Assembly (NCBI GenBank): GCA_035605975.1
Contig: DATNGG010000014.1
Location: 59,083 to 123,082, forward strand
Reading direction: 5' to 3'
Source: CAIKMD01 sp035605975
GTDB taxonomy: Bacteria; Pseudomonadota; Alphaproteobacteria; ATCC43930; CGMCC-115725
DNA length: 64,000 nucleotides
Shown here: one piece after another, positions 34,369 through 43,534 of the stretch
Numbering within the stretch: the first letter of the stretch is position 1
Layout of the letters: each line of letters starts with the position of its first letter
The notes under the pieces: generated by a model
Databases searched by the model: none
What the model saw: only the letters and a program-made list of their open reading frames with translations
Told to the model about the DNA's origin: nothing
Position numbers and translations under genes: made by a program

Positions 34369-36022
34369 CGCCGCCCCGTCCCAAGCGCCGGCGCGCGCGG
34401 CGGGCGAGCAGACGACGCGGCGCCGCGCGCGGCGCCGCCGTCTCTCGCTGCTGACCTGGCGAATTCTCGCGATCAATGTCCTGGCGCTCGCGCTATTGGG
34501 CGGCGGGCTCTTGTTTCTCGGCGAGTATCGGCAGAGCCTCATCTCCGCCGAGCTGCAATCGCTCCAAACCCAAGCGCAGGTCTTCGCCGGCGCGGTCGGC
34601 GAGGGCGCGACCACCGACGCGCTCGGCAACGGCATACAACTCGTCACGCCGCTCGCGCGCGACATGATGCGGCGCCTGGTCGAGCCGACCAAGACGCGCG
34701 CGCAGCTGCTCGATGCCAAGGGCGCGCTGATCGCCGACACCGCCGTGTTGGGGAACGCCGGCGCGGCGGTGCAGATCGACAAGCTGGCGCCGCCCGAATC
34801 CGGCAGCACGATCCATCGCCTCGTCACCGGCTTCTACGATTGGCTGGTCGCGCATTCGCCCTGGTCGGAGGCGCCGCATCTCGTCGTCGTCACGCGCAAC
34901 ATTGCCGACGATCCGCTGGTGATCCGCGCCTTTCTCGGCGAGGTTTCGGGGGGCGCGCGCGGCGCCGGGCCCAAGCTCATCCTGATGGCGGCGGCGCCGG
35001 TCCAGTATTACAAGCAAATCCTCGGCGTCGTCGTGCTGTCGAACGACGAGTCGGGGATCGAGCAGACCGTCCGCAACGTCCGCTTTGCGATCATCAAGCT
35101 GTTCGGCGTCGCCCTCGCCCTCACCGTGCTGCTGTCGATCTATCTCGCGGGCACCATTGCCCGGCCGGTCCGCCGGCTCGCCGCGGCGGCCGAGCGGGTG
35201 CGGCGTGGCTCCGGCCGCAAGGTCGTCATCCCCGATTTCACCCAACGCGGCGACGAGATCGGCGAGCTCTCCGGCGCGCTGCGCGAGATGACCAGCGCGT
35301 TGTGGCAGCGCATGGATGCGATCGAGCATTTCGCCGCCGATGTCGCGCACGAGATCAAGAATCCGCTGACCTCGTTGCGCAGCGCGGTCGAGACCGCGGC
35401 CCGGGTGGACGATCCCGAGAAACAGCGCCGGCTCATGCGCGTGGTGCTCGAAGATGTGCACCGGCTCGACCGGCTGATCACCGACATCTCCAACGCCTCG
35501 CGGCTCGATGCCGAGCTGTCGCGCGACGAGACGGCGCTCATCCCGCTCGACCGGCTGCTCAAAACCCTCATCGACATGTATCGCGACGGGCCGGGACCGG
35601 TGCCGCAGCTGGCGCTCGATTTGCCCGATGAGCGGCGCGGAGCGCTCGCCGTCTTCGGTGCGGAGAGCCAACTCGTGCGCGTTTTCCGCAATCTGCTCGA
35701 CAACGCGATTTCCTTCAGCCCTCCGGGCGGCACGATCACGGTGCGCGCGCGCAGCCTCGGCGACGTCGTGCGGGTGACGGTCGAGGACGAGGGGCCGGGT
35801 TTGCCAGAAGGCAAGCTTGTCGAGATTTTCAGCCGCTTCTACACCGAGCGTCCGGTGGGCGAGGCCTTCGGCCAGCATTCGGGATTGGGGCTCGCGATTT
35901 CGAAGCAAATCGTCGAGGCGCATCACGGCAGCATCCGGGCGGCCAACATCGCCGATGCGACCGGCGCGGTTCTCGGCGCCTGCTTCACCATCGAGCTGCC
36001 GCGCGAGAATTTCTCTGGTTGA
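34337..36022 (+). CDS. chvG: Sensor histidine kinase ChvG
   Basis: Membrane kinase partner of ChvI (561 residues). A basic N-terminal stretch precedes membrane helix 1 (about 38-62). A periplasmic sensor domain of about 190 residues follows, then helix 2 (about 250-275), HAMP (about 276-325), HisKA with His338 in DVAHEIKNPLTSLRSA, and HATPase_c with FRNLLDNAISF and GLGLAISKQI. The ATG overlaps chvI by 32 bp, so the pair is coupled. In relatives ExoR inhibits ChvG; exoR is not in this window. Confidence 0.95.
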   Translation: MALDIATATTDAAPSQAPARAAGEQTTRRRARRRRLSLLTWRILAINVLALALLGGGLLFLGEYRQSLISAELQSLQTQAQVFAGAVGEGATTDALGNGIQLVTPLARDMMRRLVEPTKTRAQLLDAKGALIADTAVLGNAGAAVQIDKLAPPESGSTIHRLVTGFYDWLVAHSPWSEAPHLVVVTRNIADDPLVIRAFLGEVSGGARGAGPKLILMAAAPVQYYKQILGVVVLSNDESGIEQTVRNVRFAIIKLFGVALALTVLLSIYLAGTIARPVRRLAAAAERVRRGSGRKVVIPDFTQRGDEIGELSGALREMTSALWQRMDAIEHFAADVAHEIKNPLTSLRSAVETAARVDDPEKQRRLMRVVLEDVHRLDRLITDISNASRLDAELSRDETALIPLDRLLKTLIDMYRDGPGPVPQLALDLPDERRGALAVFGAESQLVRVFRNLLDNAISFSPPGGTITVRARSLGDVVRVTVEDEGPGLPEGKLVEIFSRFYTERPVGEAFGQHSGLGLAISKQIVEAHHGSIRAANIADATGAVLGACFTIELPRENFSG

Positions 36023-36196
36023 GTCTAGAGCAACAAAACTAGTCTTGCGGGAATATCAAGAACCGGGGCTAAAGCCGCTGAATCCTTGGACTCATCGCGT
36101 CCGCCTGCCAACTATGTGATTAACGGCGGTTTTTTGCCCGATGCTGCAGTGCCAAACAGATTGACTTTGACTAAAGAGCGGCGCACTAGAGCGGCC

Positions 36197-36622
36197 ATGA
36201 TCCGGGTCCATGGAACGTCGGTGGCGCTCGATGGCGAGGGTGTTTTGCTGCGCGGACCCTCCGGCTGCGGGAAATCCGACCTTGCCTTGCGGCTCATCGA
36301 TCAAGGCGCCCGGCTGGTCGCCGACGATCAGACGGAACTCAGCCTCGATGGCGGCGACATCTCGATGACCGCGCCGGCGACGATCGCCGGCCAGATCGAG
36401 GTGCGCGGGCTCGGCTTGCTGCGGGTCCCGAGCGTTGCCGCCGCCCCTTTGCGCATGGTCGTCGATCTCGTGCCTTCGGCCGCGGTCGAGCGCATGCCCG
36501 AGCCCTCGGCCTGCGTTCTCCTCGGCCGCAGCGTGCCGCTGCTTGCGCTTGCGCCCTTCGAGGCCTCGGTCGCGGCGAAGCTGCGCCTCGCGCTGCGCGC
36601 GGCGCCGCTGGTGGCGCGATGA
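36197..36622 (+). CDS. hprK: Short-form HPr kinase/phosphorylase HprK
   Basis: Phosphorylates HPr on its regulatory serine (Ser58 in the HPr encoded downstream). At 141 residues it is the truncated alphaproteobacterial form: only the C-terminal kinase domain, with P-loop GPSGCGKSDLALRLI near residue 22 and LVADDQTEL, is present, without the N-terminal domain of Firmicute HprK. I chose ATG 36197 since it gives the common HGTSVAL opening; upstream codons to 36086 are unconserved. The stop overlaps rapZ (ATGA). Confidence 0.92.
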   Translation: MIRVHGTSVALDGEGVLLRGPSGCGKSDLALRLIDQGARLVADDQTELSLDGGDISMTAPATIAGQIEVRGLGLLRVPSVAAAPLRMVVDLVPSAAVERMPEPSACVLLGRSVPLLALAPFEASVAAKLRLALRAAPLVAR

Positions 36623-37551
36623 CCGATCCGGGCGCCGGCGCGGCCGAGCGGCTGCTGGTGATCACCGGCATGTCCGGCGCGGGACGCTCCACGGCGCTCA
36701 AGGCACTCGAGGATATGGGCTATGAGGCGGTCGACAATTTGCCGCTGACGCTTTTGCCCAATCTGGTGGCGCCATCCTCGACCCATCTGCCGCTCGCCGT
36801 CGGCGTCGATGTGCGCACGCGCGACTTCGCGGTTCCGGCTCTCGTTCAGGCACTCGACCGCCTCGCCGCCGAGCGCAAGCTCGATCTCCACATCGTCTTC
36901 CTCGATTGCGACGACGAGCGGCTCGAGCGCCGCTACACCGAGACGCGCCGCCGTCATCCTCTGGCGGGGGAGCGGCCGCTGGCCGACGGCATCGAGCTCG
37001 AGCGCGAGCGCGTTCGTCCGCTGCGCGACCGCGCCGATCTCGTGATCGATACTTCGCTCTTGAGCCCTCATGACCTGAAGCGCGTGCTGCAAGGCCATTT
37101 CGCGGTCGGCACCGCGCCGGTCTTCAGCATTTTCGTCACCTCATTCTCCTATCGCCGCGGCCTGCCGCGCGATGCGGATATCGTTCTCGACGTCCGCTTC
37201 CTCAGCAATCCGCACTATGTCGCGACCTTGCGGCCGCTCACCGGGAAGGATCGCGCGGTCGGCGATTACATCGCCGCCGATCCCGATTTCACCACCCTGT
37301 TCGACGAGTTCTGCGCCTGGCTCGGCAAGCTGCTGCCGCGCTACGAGCGCGAGGGCAAAAGCTATCTCACCATCGCCATCGGCTGCACCGGCGGCCGCCA
37401 TCGCTCGGTCTATGTGGCCGAGCGGCTCGCCGCCTGGCTCGGCCAGGCCGGGCGGCGCGTCGCGGTCGCGCATCGCGATCTCGACCTCGATGCCTCCGGT
37501 CCCGAATCTCCCCGCGCTGCCGCGCGAGACGCTGTGAAGGATGTCGCATGA
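36619..37551 (+). CDS. rapZ: RNase adapter protein RapZ
   Basis: Nucleotide-binding protein of the RapZ/YvcJ family (310 residues). In E. coli it guides RNase E to GlmZ; in alphaproteobacteria its targets are less clear. The P-loop reads GMSGAGRST, with Arg in place of the usual Lys, which may affect ATP binding. The C-terminal domain has IAIGCTGGRHRSVYVAE, the family signature. It overlaps hprK and the EIIA gene by 4 bp each, placing it in the PTS regulatory operon. Confidence 0.94.
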   Translation: MTDPGAGAAERLLVITGMSGAGRSTALKALEDMGYEAVDNLPLTLLPNLVAPSSTHLPLAVGVDVRTRDFAVPALVQALDRLAAERKLDLHIVFLDCDDERLERRYTETRRRHPLAGERPLADGIELERERVRPLRDRADLVIDTSLLSPHDLKRVLQGHFAVGTAPVFSIFVTSFSYRRGLPRDADIVLDVRFLSNPHYVATLRPLTGKDRAVGDYIAADPDFTTLFDEFCAWLGKLLPRYEREGKSYLTIAIGCTGGRHRSVYVAERLAAWLGQAGRRVAVAHRDLDLDASGPESPRAAARDAVKDVA

Positions 37552-37952
37552 TCGGAATGGTACTCGTCACCCACGGCAGGCTCGCCGCGGAATTCGTCGC
37601 CGCGCTCGAGCATGTGGTCGGTCCGCAGCGCAATATCGCCGCGGTGTGCATCGGCCCGGAGGACGATATGGAGCGACGGCGGCAGGACATATTGCGCGCC
37701 ATTGCCGAGGTCGAGGCCGGCCAGGGCGTCGTGCTGCTGACCGACATGTTCGGCGGCACACCGTCCAATCTCGCGATTTCGGTGATGGACAAATCCAAGG
37801 TCGAGGTGATCGCCGGCATCAATTTGCCGATGCTGATCAAGCTCGCCGGGCTCAGGGAAACGGAAACCCTCGCCGCCGCGGTGCGCGGCGCGCAGGAAGC
37901 GGGGCGCAAATACATCAACGTCGCGTCGCAATTGCTGGCTGACGCGCGCTGA
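37548..37952 (+). CDS. PTS EIIA component, mannose family
   Basis: Phosphocarrier of 134 residues, with the active His9 in VLVTHGRLA and the DMFGGTPSNLA loop near 68. In alphaproteobacteria such stand-alone EIIA-Man proteins receive phosphate from HPr and act as regulators, since no EIIB/EIIC sugar permease is encoded here. It overlaps rapZ by 4 bp and HPr by one base. Confidence 0.93.
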   Translation: MIGMVLVTHGRLAAEFVAALEHVVGPQRNIAAVCIGPEDDMERRRQDILRAIAEVEAGQGVVLLTDMFGGTPSNLAISVMDKSKVEVIAGINLPMLIKLAGLRETETLAAAVRGAQEAGRKYINVASQLLADAR

Positions 37953-38257
37953 TGGCGGAGGCGCCCTCACCGCCCGGGGGCGCCGCGACGGCGCGGGGCA
38001 GGGCGGTGATCTGCAATCGCCGCGGCCTGCACGCGCGCGCCGCGGCGCGGTTCGTGAAATTGGCGTTCGAATTCGACGCGGAGATCGCCGTGGCGAAGAA
38101 CGAAACATCGGTCTCCGGTCGCTCCATCATGGGGTTGATGATGCTGGCGGCCGGACCCGGCACGGAGCTTCAGATCAGCGCCACCGGCGCGGATGCCGCG
38201 CGCGCCGTGGCGGCGCTGACGGCGTTGGTGCGCAGCGGCTTCGACGAGACCACATGA
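37952..38257 (+). CDS. ptsH: HPr family phosphocarrier protein
   Basis: Carries phosphate from enzyme I to EIIA. Of 101 residues, the first 16 are an unconserved extension. His27 in NRRGLHARAA is the phosphate acceptor for enzyme I, and Ser58 in VSGRSIMGLM is the site for the HprK encoded upstream. The ATG overlaps the EIIA stop by one base (TGATG), and the stop overlaps ptsI by 4 bp. It may equally be called NPr. Confidence 0.94.
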   Translation: MAEAPSPPGGAATARGRAVICNRRGLHARAAARFVKLAFEFDAEIAVAKNETSVSGRSIMGLMMLAAGPGTELQISATGADAARAVAALTALVRSGFDETT

Positions 38258-40002
38258 AAGCCGAGCGGCGCCTTGAAGGGCTCGGCGTCTCGCCGGGCAT
38301 TGCCATCGGCGTCGCCTTTGTCAGCGACGACAATGTCGCCGTTCCCGAATACCAGCTCGAAGCGAGCCAGGTCGAGCCTGAGCTGCAGCGCTTCGCCGCC
38401 GCGGTCGCGCTCTCGGTGAAGCAGCTGCGCAAGCTGCGGAGCAAGGTCGAAAGCCTGCCCGGCACCGCCAAGGAAGAGGCCGGCTATCTGCTCGACGCGC
38501 ATCTTCACATGCTCAATTCGCGGCTGGTGCGCGGCGTCGAGCGGCGCATCCGCGACGACCAGATCAATGCCGAGCGCGCGGTGCGCGACGAAATCGCGCA
38601 GGTCGCGAGCAGCTTTGCCGATATGGGCGATGCCTATTTGTCGGCGCGCATCGAGGATGTGCGCGTCGTCGGCGCGCGCCTCGTGCGCAACCTCACCAAG
38701 ACACCCTTCGCCGCGATCCAGCGCCTGCCGCACGGCACCATCATCCTCGCCGAAGAGCTGACGCCGGCCGATACCGCGCTGATGGACCCGCAACGGATCG
38801 CGGGCTTTGCAACCGTGCTCGGCGGCGCCGAGAGCCACACCGCGATCATGGCGCGCGCGCTCAATCTGCCGGCCGTGCTGGGCGTCGGCGGGCTGCTCGA
38901 GCAGATCGATTCGGGCGACGTGGTGGTCGTCGACGGCAGCGAAGGCGTCATCGTGCTCAATCCGACGCCGCCGACCGTCGCGCGCTACGAGGAAAAGAGC
39001 GCGGAATTCGCCCGCGAGCTGCGCCAGCTGCACCGTCTGCGGCGGCTGCCGGCCGTCACCCGCGACGGCACCGATATCGTGCTGCAGGCCAATCTCGAGC
39101 TGCCGCGCGAGCTCGACCAGGCGAATGAAGCGGGCGCCGAGGGAATCGGGCTGCTGCGCACCGAATTCCTCTTCATGAATCGCGAAGACCTGCCGAGCGA
39201 GGACGAGCAATACGCCGCTTACGCCGATCTGGTGCGCGGCATGGGCGGCAAGCCGGTCACCATCCGCACCCTCGATATCGGCGGCGACAAGCTGGCCGAG
39301 CCGCTGGCGAAAATGCTGCCGGTCGATGCCGCCAATCCGGCGCTCGGCCTGCGCGCCATCCGCTTGTCGCTCAAAGAGCGCCGCCTGCTCGACACGCAGC
39401 TCGCGGCGATCCTGCGCGCCTCGGCTTTGGGGTCCGTGCGCATTCTCCTGCCGATGGTCTCGAGCGTCAGCGAGCTGAAGCGCGTGCGCGTCGCCGTCGC
39501 CCAAGTGGTGCGGCGCCTCAAACGCCGCGGCGTGAAGCTGCCGCGCCAATTGCCGCCGCTCGGGGTGATGATCGAGATCCCCGGCGCGGCGCTCGCCGCC
39601 GACGCACTCGCCGCCTCGGCCGATTTTTTCTCGATCGGCACCAACGACCTCATCCAATATACGCTCGCGATCGATCGCGGCGACGAGGCGGTCGCCGATC
39701 TCTACAACCCACTCCATCCCGCGGTGCTCCGGCTCATCCAATTCGCCGTGCAGGCGGCGCTGCGCGCGCGCAAGCCGGTTTGCCTCTGCGGCGAGATGGC
39801 TGGCGATCCGCGCTACACGGCGCTGCTCTTGGGCTTCGGCATCACCGAGCTGTCGATGGCGCCGGCCAATATCGCGCGGGTGAAGCAGCGCATCCGCTCG
39901 CTCGATCTCGCCGCCGCCGCCCGGCGCGCCGCGGCGATCATGGATCAGCTCGATGACGGCCGGATCGCCGCCCTGCTCGACGATTTCAACGCGCTCGCCT
40001 GA
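38254..40002 (+). CDS. ptsI: Phosphoenolpyruvate-protein phosphotransferase (enzyme I)
   Basis: Takes phosphate from phosphoenolpyruvate and passes it to HPr (582 residues). The N-terminal domain opens GLGVSPGIAIG; His195 in GGAESHTAIMAR is the phosphohistidine. The C-terminal PEP-binding barrel has GIGLLRTEFLFM, MIEIPGAAL, FFSIGTNDLIQYTLA and the reactive cysteine in CLCGEMAGDP. No GAF domain precedes it, so it is the PtsI form and not PtsP. Together with HPr, EIIA and HprK it makes a complete regulatory phosphorelay without a sugar permease. pckG nearby supplies its substrate PEP. Confidence 0.95.
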   Translation: MKAERRLEGLGVSPGIAIGVAFVSDDNVAVPEYQLEASQVEPELQRFAAAVALSVKQLRKLRSKVESLPGTAKEEAGYLLDAHLHMLNSRLVRGVERRIRDDQINAERAVRDEIAQVASSFADMGDAYLSARIEDVRVVGARLVRNLTKTPFAAIQRLPHGTIILAEELTPADTALMDPQRIAGFATVLGGAESHTAIMARALNLPAVLGVGGLLEQIDSGDVVVVDGSEGVIVLNPTPPTVARYEEKSAEFARELRQLHRLRRLPAVTRDGTDIVLQANLELPRELDQANEAGAEGIGLLRTEFLFMNREDLPSEDEQYAAYADLVRGMGGKPVTIRTLDIGGDKLAEPLAKMLPVDAANPALGLRAIRLSLKERRLLDTQLAAILRASALGSVRILLPMVSSVSELKRVRVAVAQVVRRLKRRGVKLPRQLPPLGVMIEIPGAALAADALAASADFFSIGTNDLIQYTLAIDRGDEAVADLYNPLHPAVLRLIQFAVQAALRARKPVCLCGEMAGDPRYTALLLGFGITELSMAPANIARVKQRIRSLDLAAAARRAAAIMDQLDDGRIAALLDDFNALA

Positions 40003-40087
40003 GCGGCGCGGCGCTGGCATTTTTTCCTGCGCAAAGCGGCGGACCGCGCCATAATCGCCCGAGCAGGATCGGCGAGGGGGAAAAAGC

Positions 40088-42415
40088 GTGCTGGTTGAAG
40101 CGGGGTTGATCGCCGCGATCGTCCTCCTCTGCGGCGGAGCGCTCTGGGTCCAGGGTCGCCGCTGCGCCGCATCGGAGCGCGAGCGGGCGCGGCTCGCCGC
40201 GATCCAGGCGGCGCAAGAAGCGGCGCTCGCGGCGGGACCGCTCGCGCTCTACCTCTTTCGGAACGGCAGTGCTGAGAGCTTCGTTGCGGGCGGGATCGCG
40301 GCGCTGGGCGCGCCGGTACGCGACTTCGCCGAGCTCGCGGCGCGGTTCACGCCGGCCGATGCGGCGGCGCTCGAGGGCGCGGTGACGCAGCTGCGGCAGG
40401 CGGGAACGCCCTTTCACATGCGGGCCCGGCTCGCGCGCGATGGTGCCGCCGTGGCGATCGCCGGCCGGCGCCTCGCATCGGCCGCGGGCGAGAGCCTCGG
40501 CGATGCCGTGTGGTTCGCCGATGCCGCGGCGCATGCCGCGGCCGAGCGCGAGCGCGATGGGCTGCGCGCGCTGATCGATGCCCTGCCGCTGCCGATCTGG
40601 CGGCGCCGGGAAGCGGATTTGAGGCTGATCGACGGCAACCGCGCCTATGCCGCCGCGGTCGATGCGGCGCTCGATAAAGCCTTGTCCGAAGGCCGCGAGC
40701 TTGCCGGCGCGGCGGCACAGGCTTTGGCGGAAAAAGCGCTCCAATCGGGCAGCGCCGCCGAATCGCGCCATGTCGTCGTCAACGGCTCGCGCCAGCTGCT
40801 CGACCTCACCGAGACCCGCCTCGACGCGGCGGGCGCGTATCCCGGCGGCGAGCTCTTGGGCTTCGCGCGCGATCAGACCGAGCTCGAAGCGGCGCAGTCG
40901 GAGCTGCAGCGCCATGTCGCCGCGCATGCGAATGTGCTGGAGCGGATCGCCGTCGCGATCGCGATTTACGGCGCCGACCGGCGGCTCGCCTTCGTCAACA
41001 CCGCCTTTGCCCAGCTATGGCAATTGGAAGAGGATTGGCTCGCAACCCACCCTCTGATCGAAGAGGTGATGGACCGGCTGCGCGAGCGCCGCCGCCTGCC
41101 CGAGGTCGCGGATTTCCGCGCCTTCCGGCGGCAACTGCTCGCGCAATTCACCTCGCTCATCGCGCCGCATGAAGAGCTGATGCATCTGCCCGACGAGCGC
41201 ACGCTGCGCCTCGTCGTCAGCCCGCATCCCTTGGGCGGGCTGATCTTCGTCTATGAGGATGTGACGGATCGCCTCGCGCTCGAGCGCTCCTACAACACGC
41301 TCATCCAGGTGCAGCGCGAAACCCTCGATCATCTCTACGAGGGCATCGCCGTGCTCGGCAGCGACGGCCGGCTGAAGTTGTGGAATCCCGCTTATGCGGA
41401 GCTGTGGAAGCTGACGCCCGAAGCTCTCGCCGGCGAGCCGCACGTCAGCGAGATCGCCGAAAAGCTGCGCGGCTTCTTCGATAACGGCCGTGAATGGCCC
41501 GAGATGAAGGCGCGCATTGTCGCGCGTTTGACCGCCGACCAGCCGGCCGTCACCCGGCTCGAGCGCCGCGACGGCTCCGTGCTGCAGGCCGTGACGGTGC
41601 CGCTGCCCGACGGCAACGTGCTCTTGAGCTATCTCGATACCACCGATTCGGCGCGCGTCGAGAATGCGCTGCGCGAGCGCAACGAAGCGCTCGAGACCGC
41701 CGACCGCCTCAAGAGCGAATTCATCGCCAACGTCTCCTACGAGCTGCGCACGCCGCTCAACGCGATCATCGGCTTCACCGAGATTCTCGCCAATCAGTAT
41801 TTCGGCGCTCTCAACCCGCGCCAGTCGGGCTATGCGCAATCGATCCTCGAAAGCTCCGGCCAGCTCCTCTCGCTCATCAACGACATTCTCGATCTGGCGA
41901 CGATCGAAGCCGGGTATATGGAGATCGACCGCGAACCGGTCGATATCCACGCGCTGATGTCGAGCGTCATCACCCTGGCGCGCGAGCGCGCGCGCGCCCA
42001 GGGGCTGCGGCTCGATTTCGACTGCCCCGCCGATATCGGCAGCGTTCCGGGGGATGAGCGCCGGCTCAAGCAGGCGATCTTCAACCTCGTCTCCAACGCG
42101 CTCAAATTCACGCCCGAGGGCGGCTCGGTCACGCTCGCGGCGCGGCGCGAGGGCGAGCGCGTGGCGCTCGTCGTCTCCGACACCGGCGTCGGCGTCGCCG
42201 AGCAGGATCAGGGGCGCATCTTCGAGAAATTCGAGCGCGGCAGCTCGCAAGCGCGTCAATCCGGCGCCGGCCTCGGTCTATCGCTGGTCAAAAGCCTCAT
42301 CGAGCTGCATGGCGGCGTCGTCGAGCTCAAATCCAATCCGGGCCGCGGCACCATGGTCACCTGCTGGCTCGATGGGCGCGTGAGCAAGCGCGCGGCGGCG
42401 CGAGCGACGGCTTAA
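40088..42415 (+). CDS. divL: DivL-type PAS sensor kinase with tyrosine in place of catalytic histidine
   Basis: Cell-cycle kinase-like protein that in Caulobacter controls CckA and so CtrA. The 775 residues have an N-terminal membrane helix (about 2-20), several PAS domains (about 185-300, 310-400 and 415-520), a HisKA-like helix and HATPase_c (FNLVSNALKF, GAGLGLSLVKSL). The phosphoacceptor helix reads NVSYELRTPLN: Tyr551 replaces the histidine, almost exactly where Caulobacter DivL has Tyr550. The start is GTG 40088. It lies upstream of tsaE-amgK-murU-addB-addA-trxA, with ferredoxin reductase inserted in reverse. Confidence 0.92.
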   Translation: MLVEAGLIAAIVLLCGGALWVQGRRCAASERERARLAAIQAAQEAALAAGPLALYLFRNGSAESFVAGGIAALGAPVRDFAELAARFTPADAAALEGAVTQLRQAGTPFHMRARLARDGAAVAIAGRRLASAAGESLGDAVWFADAAAHAAAERERDGLRALIDALPLPIWRRREADLRLIDGNRAYAAAVDAALDKALSEGRELAGAAAQALAEKALQSGSAAESRHVVVNGSRQLLDLTETRLDAAGAYPGGELLGFARDQTELEAAQSELQRHVAAHANVLERIAVAIAIYGADRRLAFVNTAFAQLWQLEEDWLATHPLIEEVMDRLRERRRLPEVADFRAFRRQLLAQFTSLIAPHEELMHLPDERTLRLVVSPHPLGGLIFVYEDVTDRLALERSYNTLIQVQRETLDHLYEGIAVLGSDGRLKLWNPAYAELWKLTPEALAGEPHVSEIAEKLRGFFDNGREWPEMKARIVARLTADQPAVTRLERRDGSVLQAVTVPLPDGNVLLSYLDTTDSARVENALRERNEALETADRLKSEFIANVSYELRTPLNAIIGFTEILANQYFGALNPRQSGYAQSILESSGQLLSLINDILDLATIEAGYMEIDREPVDIHALMSSVITLARERARAQGLRLDFDCPADIGSVPGDERRLKQAIFNLVSNALKFTPEGGSVTLAARREGERVALVVSDTGVGVAEQDQGRIFEKFERGSSQARQSGAGLGLSLVKSLIELHGGVVELKSNPGRGTMVTCWLDGRVSKRAAARATA

Positions 42416-43437
42416 GCTGGCTGTCCGGGCACGCCCTTCGTCGTCGAATATTCGAAATGCAGCGCCTCGCCGGGGCGCACCAGCGGATAGAGCGCGTGCG
42501 CCGCCAGCGCCGCCTCGGCAAAGCCCGAGAGGATGAGCTTCAGCTTCCCGGGATAGGCCGCGATGTCGCCGATCGCGCAGATGCCCCGGGTCGAGCTCAT
42601 GCAGGTCGCGGGCTCGACCGTGACGTGGTGATGATCGATCGCGAGCCCCCATTGCGCGATCGGGCCCAGATCCATCGACAGGCCGAAGAACGGCAGCAGC
42701 ACATCGGCCGGCAGCGTCTTGGTCGCGCCTTGCAAATCCGCGACCACGACGGCGTCGAGCTTGCCGCCCTTGCCCTCGAGCGCGTGCAGCTGGTACGGCA
42801 CGACCAGCTCGATCCGGCCGTCGCGCGCCAGCGCATCGAGCCGCGCCGCGGATTCGGGTGCCGCGCGAAACTTGGCGCGGCGATGAACGACGAGGACGCG
42901 GCCGGCGGTTTCGGCGAGCGAGATCGCCCAATCGACCGCGCTGTCGCCGCCGCCGGCGATGACGACGCGCTGGCCGCGAAACGCCTCGCGCCGCGTCACC
43001 ATGTAGAAGACGCTCTTGCCCTCGTAATCCTCGATGCCTGCGAGCGGCGGGCGGTTGGGGCCAAAGGCGCCGACACCGGCGGCGATGATGACGCCCCGCG
43101 CCTCGATGACGGCACCGCGCGTGGTCGTAAGGCGGAAACGGCCGCCTTGCAGCGGCTCGAGACCTTCGACGCGCTGATCCAGATGATAATGCGGGGCGAA
43201 GGGCGCCGCCTGCCGCTCGAGCTTTGCGACAAGCGCGGCCGCGTCGATCACCGGATGGCCGGGAATGTCGTAGATCGGCTTCTCGGGATAGAGCGCGCTG
43301 CATTGCCCGCCGGGTGCGGCCAGCGCGTCAATCACATGGCATTTGAGCCCGAGCATGCCGCATTCGAACACCGCGAACAGTCCGACCGGCCCTGCGCCGA
43401 TGATCGCCACATCCGTCTGCTGCACGCTCTCCGGCAT
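42412..43437 (-). CDS. Ferredoxin/flavodoxin-NADP+ reductase (thioredoxin-reductase-like type)
   Basis: FAD-dependent reductase of 341 residues with the thioredoxin reductase fold but without its CxxC redox pair. The FAD-binding motif is IIGAGPVGLFA near 12, then PGGQCSALYPEKPIYDIPGH, typical of this FNR type. The NADPH motif is VIAGGGDSAVDWA near 160, and GICAIGDIAAY closes the FAD site. It supplies or drains electrons for ferredoxin- or flavodoxin-dependent reactions. Its stop overlaps the end of divL by 4 bp on the opposite strand, and it is divergent from tsaE (97-bp gap). Confidence 0.93.
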   Translation of the reverse strand: MPESVQQTDVAIIGAGPVGLFAVFECGMLGLKCHVIDALAAPGGQCSALYPEKPIYDIPGHPVIDAAALVAKLERQAAPFAPHYHLDQRVEGLEPLQGGRFRLTTTRGAVIEARGVIIAAGVGAFGPNRPPLAGIEDYEGKSVFYMVTRREAFRGQRVVIAGGGDSAVDWAISLAETAGRVLVVHRRAKFRAAPESAARLDALARDGRIELVVPYQLHALEGKGGKLDAVVVADLQGATKTLPADVLLPFFGLSMDLGPIAQWGLAIDHHHVTVEPATCMSSTRGICAIGDIAAYPGKLKLILSGFAEAALAAHALYPLVRPGEALHFEYSTTKGVPGQPA

Positions 43438-43534
43438 CCTCTCTTCCTCGTTGCCGCGCCGCCGCTACCATGACGACGGCACGCCGGTCCCGCAAGGTTG
43501 CGGCGCCTTGGCGAAACCGCCTAAAAGAGGCGCC

